In this document: positions 1-9,800 of the stretch, piece after piece
Layout of the letters: the number at the start of each line of letters is the position of its first letter
Numbering within the stretch: position 1 is the stretch's first letter
NCBI GenBank assembly: GCA_002238645.1
Contig: MPMT01000028.1
Coordinates: 1 to 53,500, forward strand
Length of the DNA stretch: 53,500 nucleotides
Source: Alphaproteobacteria bacterium bin52
Lineage (GTDB): Bacteria; Pseudomonadota; Alphaproteobacteria; Thalassobaculales; Thalassobaculaceae
Reading direction: 5' to 3'
Notes under the pieces: model-generated
The model's database searches: none
What the model saw: only the letters and a program-made list of their open reading frames with translations
Told to the model about the DNA's origin: nothing
Translations under genes and position numbers: made by a program

Positions 1-125
1 TTCCCTCGAAGCGCATCTCCATGCGCAGCCCGATAGCACGGCGGCTTTCAAGTTACCAGCCCCGATCGGACAGTGACCGAAATGACGACACAGCCCACTG
101 GCGTCACCCCACGACCGAACGCTTA

Positions 126-437
126 CTACCAAGCCACATGAGCGTCGAAGGCTGCACCATATTGATGTCGCGGCCAAAAGTATTCGTCGTGATTGTCGTA
201 GGCGAGCTCGATGTGCCGCTTGTGCTGAAGCACACGGGTACGAAGGTCTTTTGCCTTACCGATGTAGAATACGGGCGAACTATCCCATGGGTAAGTAAGC
301 ATGGTGGCTGATGTCCCAAGGATATAGGCGCCGCCTGTTTTTGGAAGAAGGTGTTCGTTAAGTTCGTTGTCGAGCAGGTCGATGAGTCCGTTGTACCAGC
401 CGCGTTCGAGACAGAAACGAAGGTGAAAGTCCCTCAT
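126..437 (-). CDS. GIY-YIG domain protein (small, possibly truncated)
   Basis: A 103-residue protein that carries a GIY-YIG nuclease-type core. Near residues 36-40 is GAYIL, and about 18 residues later comes VFYIGKAKDLRTRV, which matches the GIY...YIG spacing with the following catalytic arginine. A glutamate (HIE) follows in the helical part. The domain is normally about 90 residues, so it fills almost the whole protein, and the C-terminus stops soon after the core. It could be a solitary GIY-YIG protein or the remains of a larger endonuclease. Nothing nearby fixes its role; it sits among mobile-element debris. The family assignment rests on motif pattern only. Confidence 0.55.
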   Translation of the reverse strand: MRDFHLRFCLERGWYNGLIDLLDNELNEHLLPKTGGAYILGTSATMLTYPWDSSPVFYIGKAKDLRTRVLQHKRHIELAYDNHDEYFWPRHQYGAAFDAHVAW

Positions 438-629
438 GAGGTCGATTCCGACAGGTGGCAGAATAGTAGCTCTCCTGGGGGTATTCTAGTTTCCCGAGCA
501 TGCTGAGGCTATCCCGCCTATTCGGGACGGTCAAAATATGGAGCCTGTGAATGGGGCCAGGGAGCGGGAGGTCCACGCACCCGACATCGCCATTTCCCCT
601 GGCGGCGCTACTACAGGGCGAACGACTGA

Positions 630-908
630 GTGACGCTCTGGGGTATCTCGGTGCGGCCGGCCTCGCACGAGGCGGTGATGGTGACCCTGTCGGCGGGCTC
701 GGTCACCGCCGAGTCGGGCCGCGTGCTGGCCGAGACCGTGACAGCGACAGTGAAGGGGCCGGCGCTCTTGTCGGTAGCGGATGCGCGGGCGAGCGAGCGG
801 GCGGACGCGGCGGTCGCGTTCCCAGTGACGCTGAGCCGCACCGCGTCCAGCGAAGTGACGGTGCAGTACCTGACCCGATTCATTCGTATACGCTCGGCCA
901 TCGCGTGA
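630..908 (+). pseudogene. fragment of a Calx-beta repeat surface protein
   Basis: The frame encodes about 90 residues that read like the junction between two modules of a large extracellular Calx-beta protein. A beta-rich stretch ends in ETVTATVKGPA and is followed by LLSVADARASER and VTLSRTASSEVTVQY, the usual start of a Calx-beta repeat. The homology stops abruptly after VTVQYLT, where a normal repeat would continue with an ATADGTA-like segment, and the frame closes about 10 residues later. The start (GTG at 630) is not convincing. I read it as a gene remnant with both ends lost, not a functional small gene. Confidence 0.5.
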
Positions 909-994
909 CGCGATTGCCGGGCAACCGGGCTGGGTTCAGCAATATGAGGTCTCTGTGAACTGAACCTGGAGAATCTCCCGTGTTCGGACCACGT

Positions 995-2113
995 TCACGC
1001 TTCCTCGACTTCCACGCTCTTTAGGTTGAACAGGGCCGACCCATCGGCGGAAACGATTCCGTTGTCCGACAGCCAGAGGGCTTGTCCGCTCTCCAGTGTC
1101 TTGGAGGTCCCTTTCGCCAGGCCGAATATCATCACAGACTCGTCGGTGCTCGCGGAATTCTCCACGGCAGCGCGAGCCGCATTCAGGTCATTTCCATCGT
1201 GAATCGCTCGAATGCCAAGCGGCGTAATGATCGCCGCGTGGTAACAGCCCTCGTGGGGTTCCCGGGAAGGACTTTCAAACGGGCCGAAGGAGCTGCCCCG
1301 TTTGGCGTCGGTCTCAGACGACGGCACTTCGCCATCGGAGCCTATGGCCCGTATGCGCACAGTGAATTCCGGGTTTCCGAGCCCCCGAGCAAGCGCTTCA
1401 AGGCGATGCCTGCGCATCGCTTCTCCATGCCCGCGCGCTTCCTCGGGCGTCAGAGACTCACCATCGCTCGGCGGGTCCCACAACAGCGAAACCGCCTGTT
1501 CCCTATCCGCGTCCGTCGACCACCGGTTCGCCGCGACCCAGTTTCTGGTCGCGACTCTTGTGTTCCCGGAATGTGTGACCTCGATCCGCTCAAATTGGGC
1601 CTTGCCCCACTTGATGCAAGCGGGCTCGCCGGTGAGAAAATCCTGTGAGCGACCGGTCAGTCTGCCCTTGGCTTCACATAGCACATGGCCCGGTCGTCGC
1701 GGGTCCCAGGCAATCCAGTCCGGGACGTCGCCCTTGCTGACCCGGCAAACGGTCACGGCCCCGAAATCTCTCTTGCGGTACGTCTTCCGCGGAAGGTCGA
1801 GCGGTATGAAGTCTGTAATGCCGAGTTCGCCCGCCAACAGGGCGCGGGCAAAGTATCGCCCATACAGACCGGAGTATGCCCGCCGTACTTCGCTGCTTGA
1901 GCCGAGGTTGCCGCGCCAACGAAGCATACGCTGCTCACTGGTGCTCAGATGGTCTTGGAATAACCGCAGCCAGGCCGATGCAAACGGACTGCCTTGGATC
2001 GTCTCTTCTGCAGCGCACAAAGCAGCACGGAACAGACTGATCGGCCATTCTCCCGATACGCCTGTGCTCCCGTGCTGATCGACCTTGCGAAGATATGTCC
2101 ACCTGTAAGGCAT
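995..2113 (-). CDS. hypothetical protein with possible PD-(D/E)xK nuclease core
   Basis: A protein of about 372 residues with no family I can name. The frame is open to a GTG at 2152, but the ATG at 2113 has a GGAG about seven bases upstream and is preferred. Around residues 131-149 there is PDWIAWD, then HVLCEAKGRL: a PD, a hydrophobic strand and ExK in the order and spacing of PD-(D/E)xK nucleases. The rest is mixed alpha/beta and hydrophilic with no membrane segment. The gene stands alone, flanked by a Calx-beta fragment and non-coding DNA. A restriction-like or DNA-repair nuclease is possible, but only the motif supports this. Confidence 0.6.
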   Translation of the reverse strand: MPYRWTYLRKVDQHGSTGVSGEWPISLFRAALCAAEETIQGSPFASAWLRLFQDHLSTSEQRMLRWRGNLGSSSEVRRAYSGLYGRYFARALLAGELGITDFIPLDLPRKTYRKRDFGAVTVCRVSKGDVPDWIAWDPRRPGHVLCEAKGRLTGRSQDFLTGEPACIKWGKAQFERIEVTHSGNTRVATRNWVAANRWSTDADREQAVSLLWDPPSDGESLTPEEARGHGEAMRRHRLEALARGLGNPEFTVRIRAIGSDGEVPSSETDAKRGSSFGPFESPSREPHEGCYHAAIITPLGIRAIHDGNDLNAARAAVENSASTDESVMIFGLAKGTSKTLESGQALWLSDNGIVSADGSALFNLKSVEVEEA

Positions 2114-2870
2114 GCGCTGCTCCGAACAATTTAGGCGAGGGTCACGCGTCACGGGTACCGACTGTACTCCGTCCGACGAGATGCGTTTGGGCTGGCATAG
2201 GAGATCGCCACGAATGCTTCTCGCCTAACGCTGTTGAGCCACAGTTACCGTTGTGTCGAGAAAAAACGCGTTGTTTGCAGGTCACGGTGAAGGTGCCGCC
2301 TAGGGGCGAATAGCCTTGCTGATCGAGACCGCAAAGTTGAACGGGATGGGGAGTTCTACGCCTGGCTAAAGGCCACCTCTCCGTCGAATGGGAAGAACGT
2401 GTAGGCGTCCGCGCGCTTGGTCAAGAACCGACTGGGGCTGAACAAATCTGGCCCGAACCCCGTCCACCTTGTGTCCCGGCCCCAAAGTCGGAGCGGCTGT
2501 CGTCCGTGGTCTCACGGCGGATCGCAATGGCCCGACGGATTTCCCGGTTCTTCGGGCGTCCCGGCGGGTCGTGGATTGCTCCGGTTTCGCGGGCGCCCGA
2601 TGGATGAACGCGGACCGGGTCATCAAATCGAATGCGGAATTTTTCAATACCGGGACTTTTGCTGGCGGCATTTGCCGCAGAAACACCATTTCGGCGCGCG
2701 GAGACAATGTCGAGGCCGCGAAGGGCAGCAGCCACGTGCGGAAGTATCTGGCTGACAGGGAACTGGCCCAAACTCACTGATCCAAACCTTCCTGTGTCGG
2801 CGAGGACTTGGTCCGGTAGTGGTAGGCCGGGCTGGACGGGATCGCGCTATGCGGTCGGCTGCCCTGCGGC
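2114..2870. other. 757-bp stretch without a convincing gene
   Basis: Short frames of 70-120 codons exist on both strands, but none shows a recognisable domain, a consistent ribosome site or coding character that the others lack. One leftward frame near 2360-2500 reads somewhat protein-like but is interrupted by stops. Given the neighbouring gene fragments, this is probably decayed coding DNA. Confidence 0.4.
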
Positions 2871-3145
2871 CTAGGCGCGCAGCCAGTCGCGGAATGCGGG
2901 CACGCCGGGCTTGTCCTTCGCGTCGGGCGCCAGGCACAGCACATAGCGGGCCCGGGCGGGAACTTCGTCGTCGAAGAGCGGGACCAGTTCGCCCCGTTCG
3001 AGCTCCCCGGCGATCATCCGCATATGGCCGAGGGCGACGCCCATGCTCTCGACGGCGGCTAGCACCATCACGCTGTACAGGCGGAATCCCCATACCTGCG
3101 CCAGGGCGGCGGGCGCCTGTTGATCGGCGTGGAATATTGACCACC
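2871..3145 (-). pseudogene. LysR-family regulator, C-terminal fragment
   Basis: The last 80 or so codons of this frame read as the end of a LysR-type substrate-binding domain. GFRLYSVMVLAAVESMGVALG is followed by ELERGELVPLFD, the YVLCLAP strand and a C-terminal VPAFRDWL, matching the GcvA-like pattern (G.GVALG, RLV.LF, F.DWL). The DNA-binding half is missing. Upstream, at about 3145, the LysR homology gives way directly to transposase sequence, so the gene was truncated by an IS256-type insertion or deletion. It lies just downstream of the SDR gene on the same strand. It cannot encode a working regulator. Confidence 0.6.
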
Positions 3146-3396
3146 AGGCGCAGGCAGCTCGAGGCATTGGGAGACACACGCACGATGGGGGTGCGCCGCT
3201 TGATCTCCTCGTTGACACGCTCGAGCATGTCGGTCGACTTCTGATCCTTGTGGTGCTGCAGAGGCAGGCTGTAGAAGGCAAGGGTCTCCTCGATGGTGTC
3301 CTCCGCCCAGGCCGTCAGCTTCGGATAGCGTTCCTGTCAGTGTTCCAGCCACGCCGCGCGATCGGTACGCGCCTTCTCAAGGGTGCGGCGAGGGAC
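3146..3396 (-). mobile_element. IS256 (Mutator) transposase, C-terminal remnant
   Basis: Reading leftward from about 3396, the conceptual translation matches the C-terminal end of an IS256-family transposase: an RYPKLTAWAEDTIEETLAFY segment, then HHKDQKSTDMLERVNEEIKR and PNASSCLRLV. There is one in-frame TGA where the family has Trp (EHW|QERYPKL), so the copy is dead. The homology begins right at the stop codon of the SDR gene and ends in a LysR fragment. No terminal inverted repeats are visible, so the element is truncated on both sides. Confidence 0.65.
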
Positions 3397-4068
3397 CTAC
3401 CAGGGCAGTTCCTCGCCCCTGAAGCTCAGGAACCGGCCGTTGTCCGTGGCGGACAGCGACAGGATCTGCTCCTTCATGCCGCGCACGCTCTGTTCCGCAG
3501 TGACCGGCGCCGACGCGCCGCCCATATCGGTGCTCACGTGACCGGGGTGAAACAGCACCGCGGTCACCCCCTGGCCGGCCAGCTGGAGCGACATACAGCG
3601 GACCGCCATGTTGAGCGCGGCCTTCGAGGAGCGATAGACGCAGGCGCCCGGGCCGGCCCGGGAGATGCTCCCCATGTAGGAAGAGATGAAGACCATCTGC
3701 CGGCGCGAACTGGCAACAACCTGGTCGACAAAGGCCTCGGCAACCCGCATCGGTCCGAAGACATTGGTGGTCATCGCCGCCTGCCAGGCGGTGTAGTCGA
3801 GTGATCCGAACCCCGCCCGCTGCCCGACGATTCCGGCATTGTTGACCAGAACGTCAACCGGTCGGTCACCGAGCGCGGCGCGGCAGGCTGAAATGCTCGC
3901 GGCATCGTCGACGTCGAGTTCCAGGTACTCGGCCCCGGCAATCTGCCCGGTACCGGACGGGTCGCGACATGCCGCCAGGACATCCCAGCCGTCGGAAACG
4001 AACTGGCGGACAAACTCGCGGCCGATCCCGCGGCTCGCACCGGTCACCAGAATACTGGGCATGGTCAT
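3397..4068 (-). CDS. short-chain dehydrogenase/reductase
   Basis: A 223-residue classical SDR. The N-terminal TGASRGIG is the NAD(P)-binding glycine motif, VLVNNAG is the structural motif of strand 4, and FISSYMG...YRSSK supplies the catalytic Ser, Tyr and Lys. The length is slightly below the usual 240-260. The best matches by pattern are the SniffeR/C-factor type of SDR that reduces small carbonyls; the substrate cannot be told. The start codon follows the RidA stop codon with no intervening base, so the two are probably translated from one message. The IS256 fragment begins immediately after its stop codon and may have removed downstream genes. Confidence 0.85.
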   Translation of the reverse strand: MTMPSILVTGASRGIGREFVRQFVSDGWDVLAACRDPSGTGQIAGAEYLELDVDDAASISACRAALGDRPVDVLVNNAGIVGQRAGFGSLDYTAWQAAMTTNVFGPMRVAEAFVDQVVASSRRQMVFISSYMGSISRAGPGACVYRSSKAALNMAVRCMSLQLAGQGVTAVLFHPGHVSTDMGGASAPVTAEQSVRGMKEQILSLSATDNGRFLSFRGEELPW

Positions 4069-4461
4069 CTACTCCGTGGCTTGGGGAATGCGCGCCGTAA
4101 CCTCGAACTCGACACGCATCTCCTCGGTGGCAAGTCCGCAGATGAGCGCGGTGTTGGCAGGGCGCGCCGGCATGCTGTAGTCCCTGATGATAGACTTGAT
4201 ACGATCGAATTCCTCCCTGCTCGCAACGTAGACCCGCATGCGGATGATATTCTCCCGCGATGTCCCGGCCCGTTCGAGCACGTCGGAAATTGTGGCGAAG
4301 GCCCGCGTCGCCTGCTCCTCGACGGTCGCGGCAAATCCGTTGATTTCGGGGTCGTACCCGGTCGTCCCTGACACGTGAACGGTGTCGCCGTCGACGACCG
4401 CGCGTGCGTAGCCCGCCATCTCCTCGAACGGGGATCCGGAATAGAGTCGTGTTCCAATCAT
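4069..4461 (-). CDS. RidA family protein (YjgF/YER057c/UK114)
   Basis: A 130-residue RidA-type protein, cytosolic and probably trimeric. Family signs are the VSGTTGYDP strand near residue 30, RAFATISDVLERAG in the middle helix, and the C-terminal VEFEVTAR segment. Canonical RidA deaminates reactive enamines and imines using a conserved Arg; the position here (RMRVYVAS) is compatible but the subgroup is uncertain. It overlaps the preceding tag gene by four bases (ATGA) and directly abuts the SDR gene, so it sits inside a compact leftward operon headed by isovaleryl-CoA dehydrogenase. Confidence 0.85.
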   Translation of the reverse strand: MIGTRLYSGSPFEEMAGYARAVVDGDTVHVSGTTGYDPEINGFAATVEEQATRAFATISDVLERAGTSRENIIRMRVYVASREEFDRIKSIIRDYSMPARPANTALICGLATEEMRVEFEVTARIPQATE

Positions 4462-5129
4462 GCCGACCTCGTGACTGTTGGTGTGGGGCGGATCAGTGCG
4501 CTGCGCTCGCGTTCCACCTCGGCCCGGACTTCACAGCCCTCTAGATGGTCGTTCACCAGCCCCATCGCCTGCATGAACGAGTAGCAGGTGACCGGGCCGA
4601 CGAAACGCCATCCGCGCCGTCGCAGCTCGCGCGAAAGCCGGGTCGCCTCCGGCGTGGTGGCAGGGACAGAACCGTGGTCGATGACCGCCGGGCGGTCCGC
4701 CGGTGCCGGCTCGTGGCTCCAGAAGAAGGCGGCGAGCGATCCGAATTCGGCGCGCATCTGCTGCGCCAGCCCCGCATTGTGGACGACTGCCTCGATCTTG
4801 CCGCGATGGCGCACGATGGAGCGGTCGGCGAGCAACCGCTCCACGTCGGCTTCGCCGAAACCGGCTACCGCATCGATGTCGAAACCGGCGAATACACGCC
4901 TGAAGTCGTCCCGCTTGCGCAGGATGGTGATCCAGCTCAGCCCCGCCTGGAACCCTTCCAGGCAGACCTTCTCGAACAGCGCCCGGTCACCGGTCTCGGG
5001 CCGCCCCCACTCCTCGTCGTGGTAGGTGCGGTAGTCGTCGCGCCCCTCGCACCAGGCACACCGCAACCGGCCTTCCGGGCCAACCGTGAGCCCCGGCGCG
5101 GGGAACGGCACTCCACCGGATCGGGTCAC
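4458..5129 (-). CDS. tag: DNA-3-methyladenine glycosylase I
   Basis: A base-excision-repair glycosylase that removes 3-methyladenine from alkylated DNA. The protein has RCAWCEG near the N-terminus and HLEGCEV near the C-terminus, whose Cys and His residues form the TAG zinc site. YHDEEWG and [13 protein letters not shown] carry the base pocket and catalytic Glu; [18 protein letters not shown] is the family signature. The start is a GTG at 5129 overlapping the stop of the reconstructed acyl-CoA dehydrogenase; the first 20 or so residues precede the usual family start, so a shorter product is possible. It overlaps the downstream RidA start by four bases. Length and motifs look intact. Confidence 0.92.
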   Translation of the reverse strand: MTRSGGVPFPAPGLTVGPEGRLRCAWCEGRDDYRTYHDEEWGRPETGDRALFEKVCLEGFQAGLSWITILRKRDDFRRVFAGFDIDAVAGFGEADVERLLADRSIVRHRGKIEAVVHNAGLAQQMRAEFGSLAAFFWSHEPAPADRPAVIDHGSVPATTPEATRLSRELRRRGWRFVGPVTCYSFMQAMGLVNDHLEGCEVRAEVERERSALIRPTPTVTRSA

Positions 5130-6347
5130 GCCGACTCCCGGTAGAGTTCACGCCCGATCAGCATGCGGCGGATCTCCGAGGTTCCGGCGCCGATCTCGTA
5201 GAGCTTGGCGTCGCGCAGCAGCCGGCCGGTCGGGTAATCGTTGATGTAGCCGTTGCCGCCGAGGCACTGGATCGCCTCGAGCGCCATCCAGGTCGCCTTC
5301 TCGGCCGCGTACCGGATGGCGCCCGCCGCGGCCCTGCGTGGCGCTCTCGCGGCCCGCGAGGGGGGCGCCCCCCGCCGCGTCCTTGCGCGTGACCTCGCCG
5401 CGATCGCAGGCCTTTGCCACGGAATAGACGTAGGACTTCGAGGCGTTCATGGTGACGTACATGTCGGCAATCTTGCCCTGCATCAGCTGGAACTCGCCGA
5501 TCGGAGTTCCGAACTGGCGGCGTTCGTGCACGTAGGGAAGCACCACGTCCATGCATGACTGCATGATCCCCAGAGGACCGGCGGCCAGCACCGCGCGCTC
5601 GTAGTCGAGGCCGCTCATCAGCACGTTGACACCGCGGTTCTCACCACCGAGCACATTGTCCTCGGGCACCTCGCAGTCGGCGAACACCAGCTCGCAGGTG
5701 TTCGAGCCGCGCATGCCCATCTTGTCGAGCTTGGGCGAAGTCGAGAATCCCTTCATGCCCTTCTCGATGATGAAGGCGGTAATGCCGCGCTGATGCGCTG
5801 CCGGGTCGGTCTTGGCGTAGACGACCAGCGTGTCCGCGTCCGGCCCGTTGGTAATCCACATCTTGGAACCGTTGAGGACGTAGCGGTCCCCGCGGCGATC
5901 GGCCCGGGTGGTCATGCCTACCACGTCCGACCCCGCCCCGGGCTCGCTCATCGCCAGCGCACCCACGTGCTCGCCGCTGACCAGCCGGGGCAGGAACCGG
6001 TGCTTCTGCTCCTCGGTTCCGTTGAGCCGGATCTGGTTGACGCACAGGTTGGAATGGGCGCCGTAGCTCAGCCCGACAGCGGCGGAGGCACGGCTCAGCT
6101 CCTCCACCGCAACCGCGTGTTCGAGGTACCCCATCCCGGCCCCGCCGTACTCCTCCTCGACAGTGATGCCGAGAACGCCGAGATCGCCCATCTTGCGCCA
6201 GAGATCGGCAGGAAAATCGTTCGCCCGCTCGATGTCGGCCGCCCGCGGCGCCACTTCGTCGGAGGCGAAGGAACGGACCGAGTCCCTGAGCATGTCAGCG
6301 GTTTCACCGAGATCGAAGTTCAGGCTCGGAAAGTCGTTCGGGATCAT
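5126..6347 (-). pseudogene. ivd: isovaleryl-CoA dehydrogenase, interrupted by a 49-bp insertion
   Basis: An FAD-dependent acyl-CoA dehydrogenase of leucine breakdown. The intact part includes [16 protein letters not shown] and KMWITNG (FAD and substrate signatures) and [19 protein letters not shown], whose Glu is the IVD-type catalytic base. After TRKDAAG the frame is wrong. Removing 49 bases at 5331-5379 restores [19 protein letters not shown], then [35 protein letters not shown] and a stop at 5126, giving 390 residues, exactly the family length. As sequenced, the protein would end with about 85 unrelated residues at 5148. The first gene of the operon is therefore probably inactive, unless the insertion is an assembly artefact. 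Confidence 0.85.
5331..5379. repeat. 49-bp GC-rich insertion inside ivd
   Basis: The short sequence CGCCGCG occurs at 5324-5330 and again at 5373-5379. The 49 bases from after the first copy through the second are absent from the expected gene. The insert carries a perfect palindrome, GGGGGCGCCCCC, and is almost entirely G and C. It looks like a short interspersed palindromic element with a 7-bp target duplication, or a local slippage product. 49 is not a multiple of three, hence the frameshift. Confidence 0.6.
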
Positions 6348-6850
6348 GGGCTACCTTTCGCGGCAGGGGCGCCTTGCTGGTCCGTGTGCCGTGCGGGTGA
6401 CACCCGTATCCGATCCCGTGTCGGGATCATTTCGATACGGTCGCATCGGTCGGCACCCCCTATCTTGCACTGCACAACGGTTCGCGGTCCATGGTCAGTG
6501 GCGGTGGTCGGCATGCCGAGCCCGTCCATCCCGTCCCCTTCCCCCGACGCGCAGCCGGTACCGAACATGCTTGTAGCATGTCGTTGACCAGGCGGGCGCG
6601 GCCGAAGGCACAAGCACCCGTTGTGCAGGGCCACAGGGTGCCGGGACGTGATGCCGTCTGCCATTCTCGATCCGTCCCCTGCCGTCGACCGGGCCAGGAC
6701 CCGGCAGGTTTCCCGAAGAAGTGGCCGGGCGGGACACCCTGTTGCCCGCCGGGTCTTCCGGCATTTCGACGACCCGGCTTCGTTGTCACAATGCGCCGCC
6801 GGCATGTCGGGCGTTCACGGCCAGGGCCGAACCGGCGGACGCCCGGATCA
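6348..6850. other. 503-bp intergenic region upstream of ivd
   Basis: The region separates the end of the autotransporter gene from the start of ivd, both leftward. It should hold the ivd operon promoter. Small frames are present on both strands, but none has recognisable domains. I see no clear hairpin with a T tract for the autotransporter gene and no convincing promoter by eye. Confidence 0.4.
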
Positions 6851-9800
6851 TCAGAACGCAAGTCCGACGGTAACGCGCCCGGTCCAGTCGACGTCGCCCG
6901 CGGAGATGGCCTGTGCGCGACCGAGTTCGGTGCGCACCGACAGCTCGTCCCGCTGCCAGGCCGCACCAAGCCCGAGCTGCGCCCGGCTGCCCGTCTCCCT
7001 GGCCGTCAGTGTCTCGCGGGAGACCTCGACCCGGGCCTTGCGGCCCTCGGCAGCGCCCTCAATTCCGATCAGGCCCTCGAGGACCAGCGTTTCGCCGTCG
7101 GTGCCCTCGAGCCGGGCGCGGACGGTCGCACCGGCGCCGGCCGTCAGCCGGTTTGCCTCGCGCAGCGTCAACCGAGCGCCCGCGGCATCCGCAAATCCGT
7201 CCATCGACAGAGCCGTACGGCGTATCCATGCCTTCGGGGTCAGATCCATTCCGTCGCCAAGGCCGAACCGCCTGCCCGCTTCCAGTTCCACGCCGTGGAC
7301 CAGCGCGCCGACGCCGTCGCGCAGATCCCCGAGGGTATCCGACTGGAAGTCGACCGAATATCGCGTGGCGGAGACGCGACCCACTCCGTACCAGCCAGCC
7401 TCCGAGCGCCAGGTGATCCCCAGGGACACGCCATAGCCGAGGGCTTCGATGCGGCCGCCGCCGGTCGCTGCCGACACGTCGGCCGAACCCGACACCCGGC
7501 GCACGCCCAGCGTGCCTGCCAGGCTGCCGTCTTCCGACAACGTCGCGTCCATCCCCACCTCGATATCATGGCGGTCGTAATCGTAGGCAGCGCCCACCGT
7601 GCCGCCCGTGCCGCCGCGCGAACCCGCGCCACCGGAAACCCGCAGCCGGAATGGTTGACCCGGCCTCAACTGCCTCTCCGTTTCGCTGAACTGCGTCCGA
7701 TCGTCCAGGCGGTGCAGGACGCCCGGAAGCGCTTCGTACACGGCAGCCCGGGGCGCCCAGACGCTGACGAAACTGTCCGCGGCCGAAAAGTCCAGGCCCG
7801 CAAAACCCTCGGCAAGGAAAACATTGTGCGCACCGTTGGGCGCCCGGCTCGACAGACGCCCACCGGCAGCGCTGTCAAACAGCGAGACCCCGTTGACTGC
7901 GAGCACGGTCTCGCCCTCGTCGTTGCGGATCGTGCCCTCGAGCAGGTCGGAGGGTCGAAGCCCGTCCGGCCTGAGGTCGACCTGGAGCCGGCGCGGGACC
8001 GGATCCCCGCCGTCCTCGCTGTCACCGGCGGAGAAGATCGCGACACCGGACCCGGCTTCGAGCCGGCCCTTGGGCCCGACGATGACCCGGCCCCCGCCGG
8101 CAAGAAAGACCCCCGCCCCCAGACCCGTGCCACCGCTCACCGGCGCATTCACGTTCACGGTCTGCTGACGGTAGCCGTCCGTTCCGATCGGGGCGGCGCG
8201 TTCAACGACACCTGTAGCTGCGGTCCGCCCCGGCCGGGTTTCGGGTGTTGTCACCTGGCCGACGCGGATGCCGTTCGATCCCGCTCCGACCGCGTCGATG
8301 CGTCCGTCATCGACCCGGATATCCACCCGGCCTGTTCCTGTATGGTAGACGAGGATGCCGTCGGCATCGGCGCCGCGCGTCTCGATCCTGGTGCCGGACG
8401 TCGCGATCCGGACATCGCCGCGGTTCAGTCCGTCGCTCGACGCATGCGCGACCTGAATGCCGCGGGACAGCACCCCGTGGGTCACGATCGAGCCGCCCGA
8501 CATCCGCAGGTTGATATCGCCGACAGTGCCTTCCCCCGATCGGGGATTCTGACCGATATCGGCCTTCACACCGACCGACCACGTGTCACCCTTCTCGTCA
8601 CGCGCGGTTGACCAGGTCTCGATGCCGGTGTCGAGCAGGTCGATCGTGACGTTTCCATCACTCTGGCCCAGGGCCCGGACACCGTCGGAGTTCACGCCCC
8701 GGGTTGCGACGGTCGTGTTGCGCAACATGATCGCAACTTCACCCTCCGCACCGTTCCGGACAGTGCCGAGAATGCCGTGGCTGGCCTCGCCCACGGTCGC
8801 CACGGCGGACCCGGCCATGTCGATCTGCACGTCACCGCGCGTGCCGTCGCCGTGAACATCCCCCCACACGGCGAAGGCGGCGTCGCCCGTTGTCGTGACG
8901 GTCGCTTCCTGCACCGAGAGTGCGACATCACCCCTGGCATCGTCCCGGACAGAGGCGAGAATGCCGTGGCCGGTCTCGCCCCCGGTCGTCACTGTGGTCC
9001 CGTCCAGGCTGATCCGCACGTCACCCTGCGTACCATCGCCGGTAGCGGTGCCCCACACGGCCTCGGCGGAGTTGCCCCGGGTGGTGACGGTCGCGTGCTC
9101 CACGTCGATCGCGATATCGCCCCTGGCCCCGTCCCGGAGGGAGCCGACAACGCCGTGGCTGTTCACCTCCCCGGTCTCCAGGACAGACCCGCGCAGGTCG
9201 AGCCGGACATCGCCGTGCGAGTCGTCGCCGGTGACAATACCCAACACGGCGTCGGCGGACTGACCCCGGGTGGTAACAGTCGTCTCCTCCACCGTGATAG
9301 AAACATCGCCCCCGGCACCGTCCCGGACGGTGCCGAGAATGCCGTGACCGTTCCTGCCCCCGGTCGTCACGGCGGAGCCGTCCACCTTGATCCCCACATC
9401 ACCGCGCGTGCCGCCGCCACGAGCGTCACCCCACACGCCATAGGCCGCTTCACCCCGGGTGGTAACGGTCGTGTCCTGTACGTCGATCGTGACGTCACCC
9501 TGCGCACCACTGCGCACGGAGCCGAGAATACCGTGGCTCATGCTTCCCTCGGTCACCACGGCGGACCCGCGCAGATCGAGCCGCACGTCACCGCGCGTGC
9601 CGTCTCCGTTGGCAGTGCCCCACACGGCCTCGGCGGACCCGCCCCGGGTGGTGATGGTGGACCCCTGAACCGTGATCGCCACATCGCCTCGGGCACCGCC
9701 CCGGACAGTGCCGAGAATTCCGTGGCCGTTCTCGCCTCCGGTCATCATGGCGGACCCGTCCACGCCGAGCCGCACGTCACCACGCGTGCCATCGCCACGA

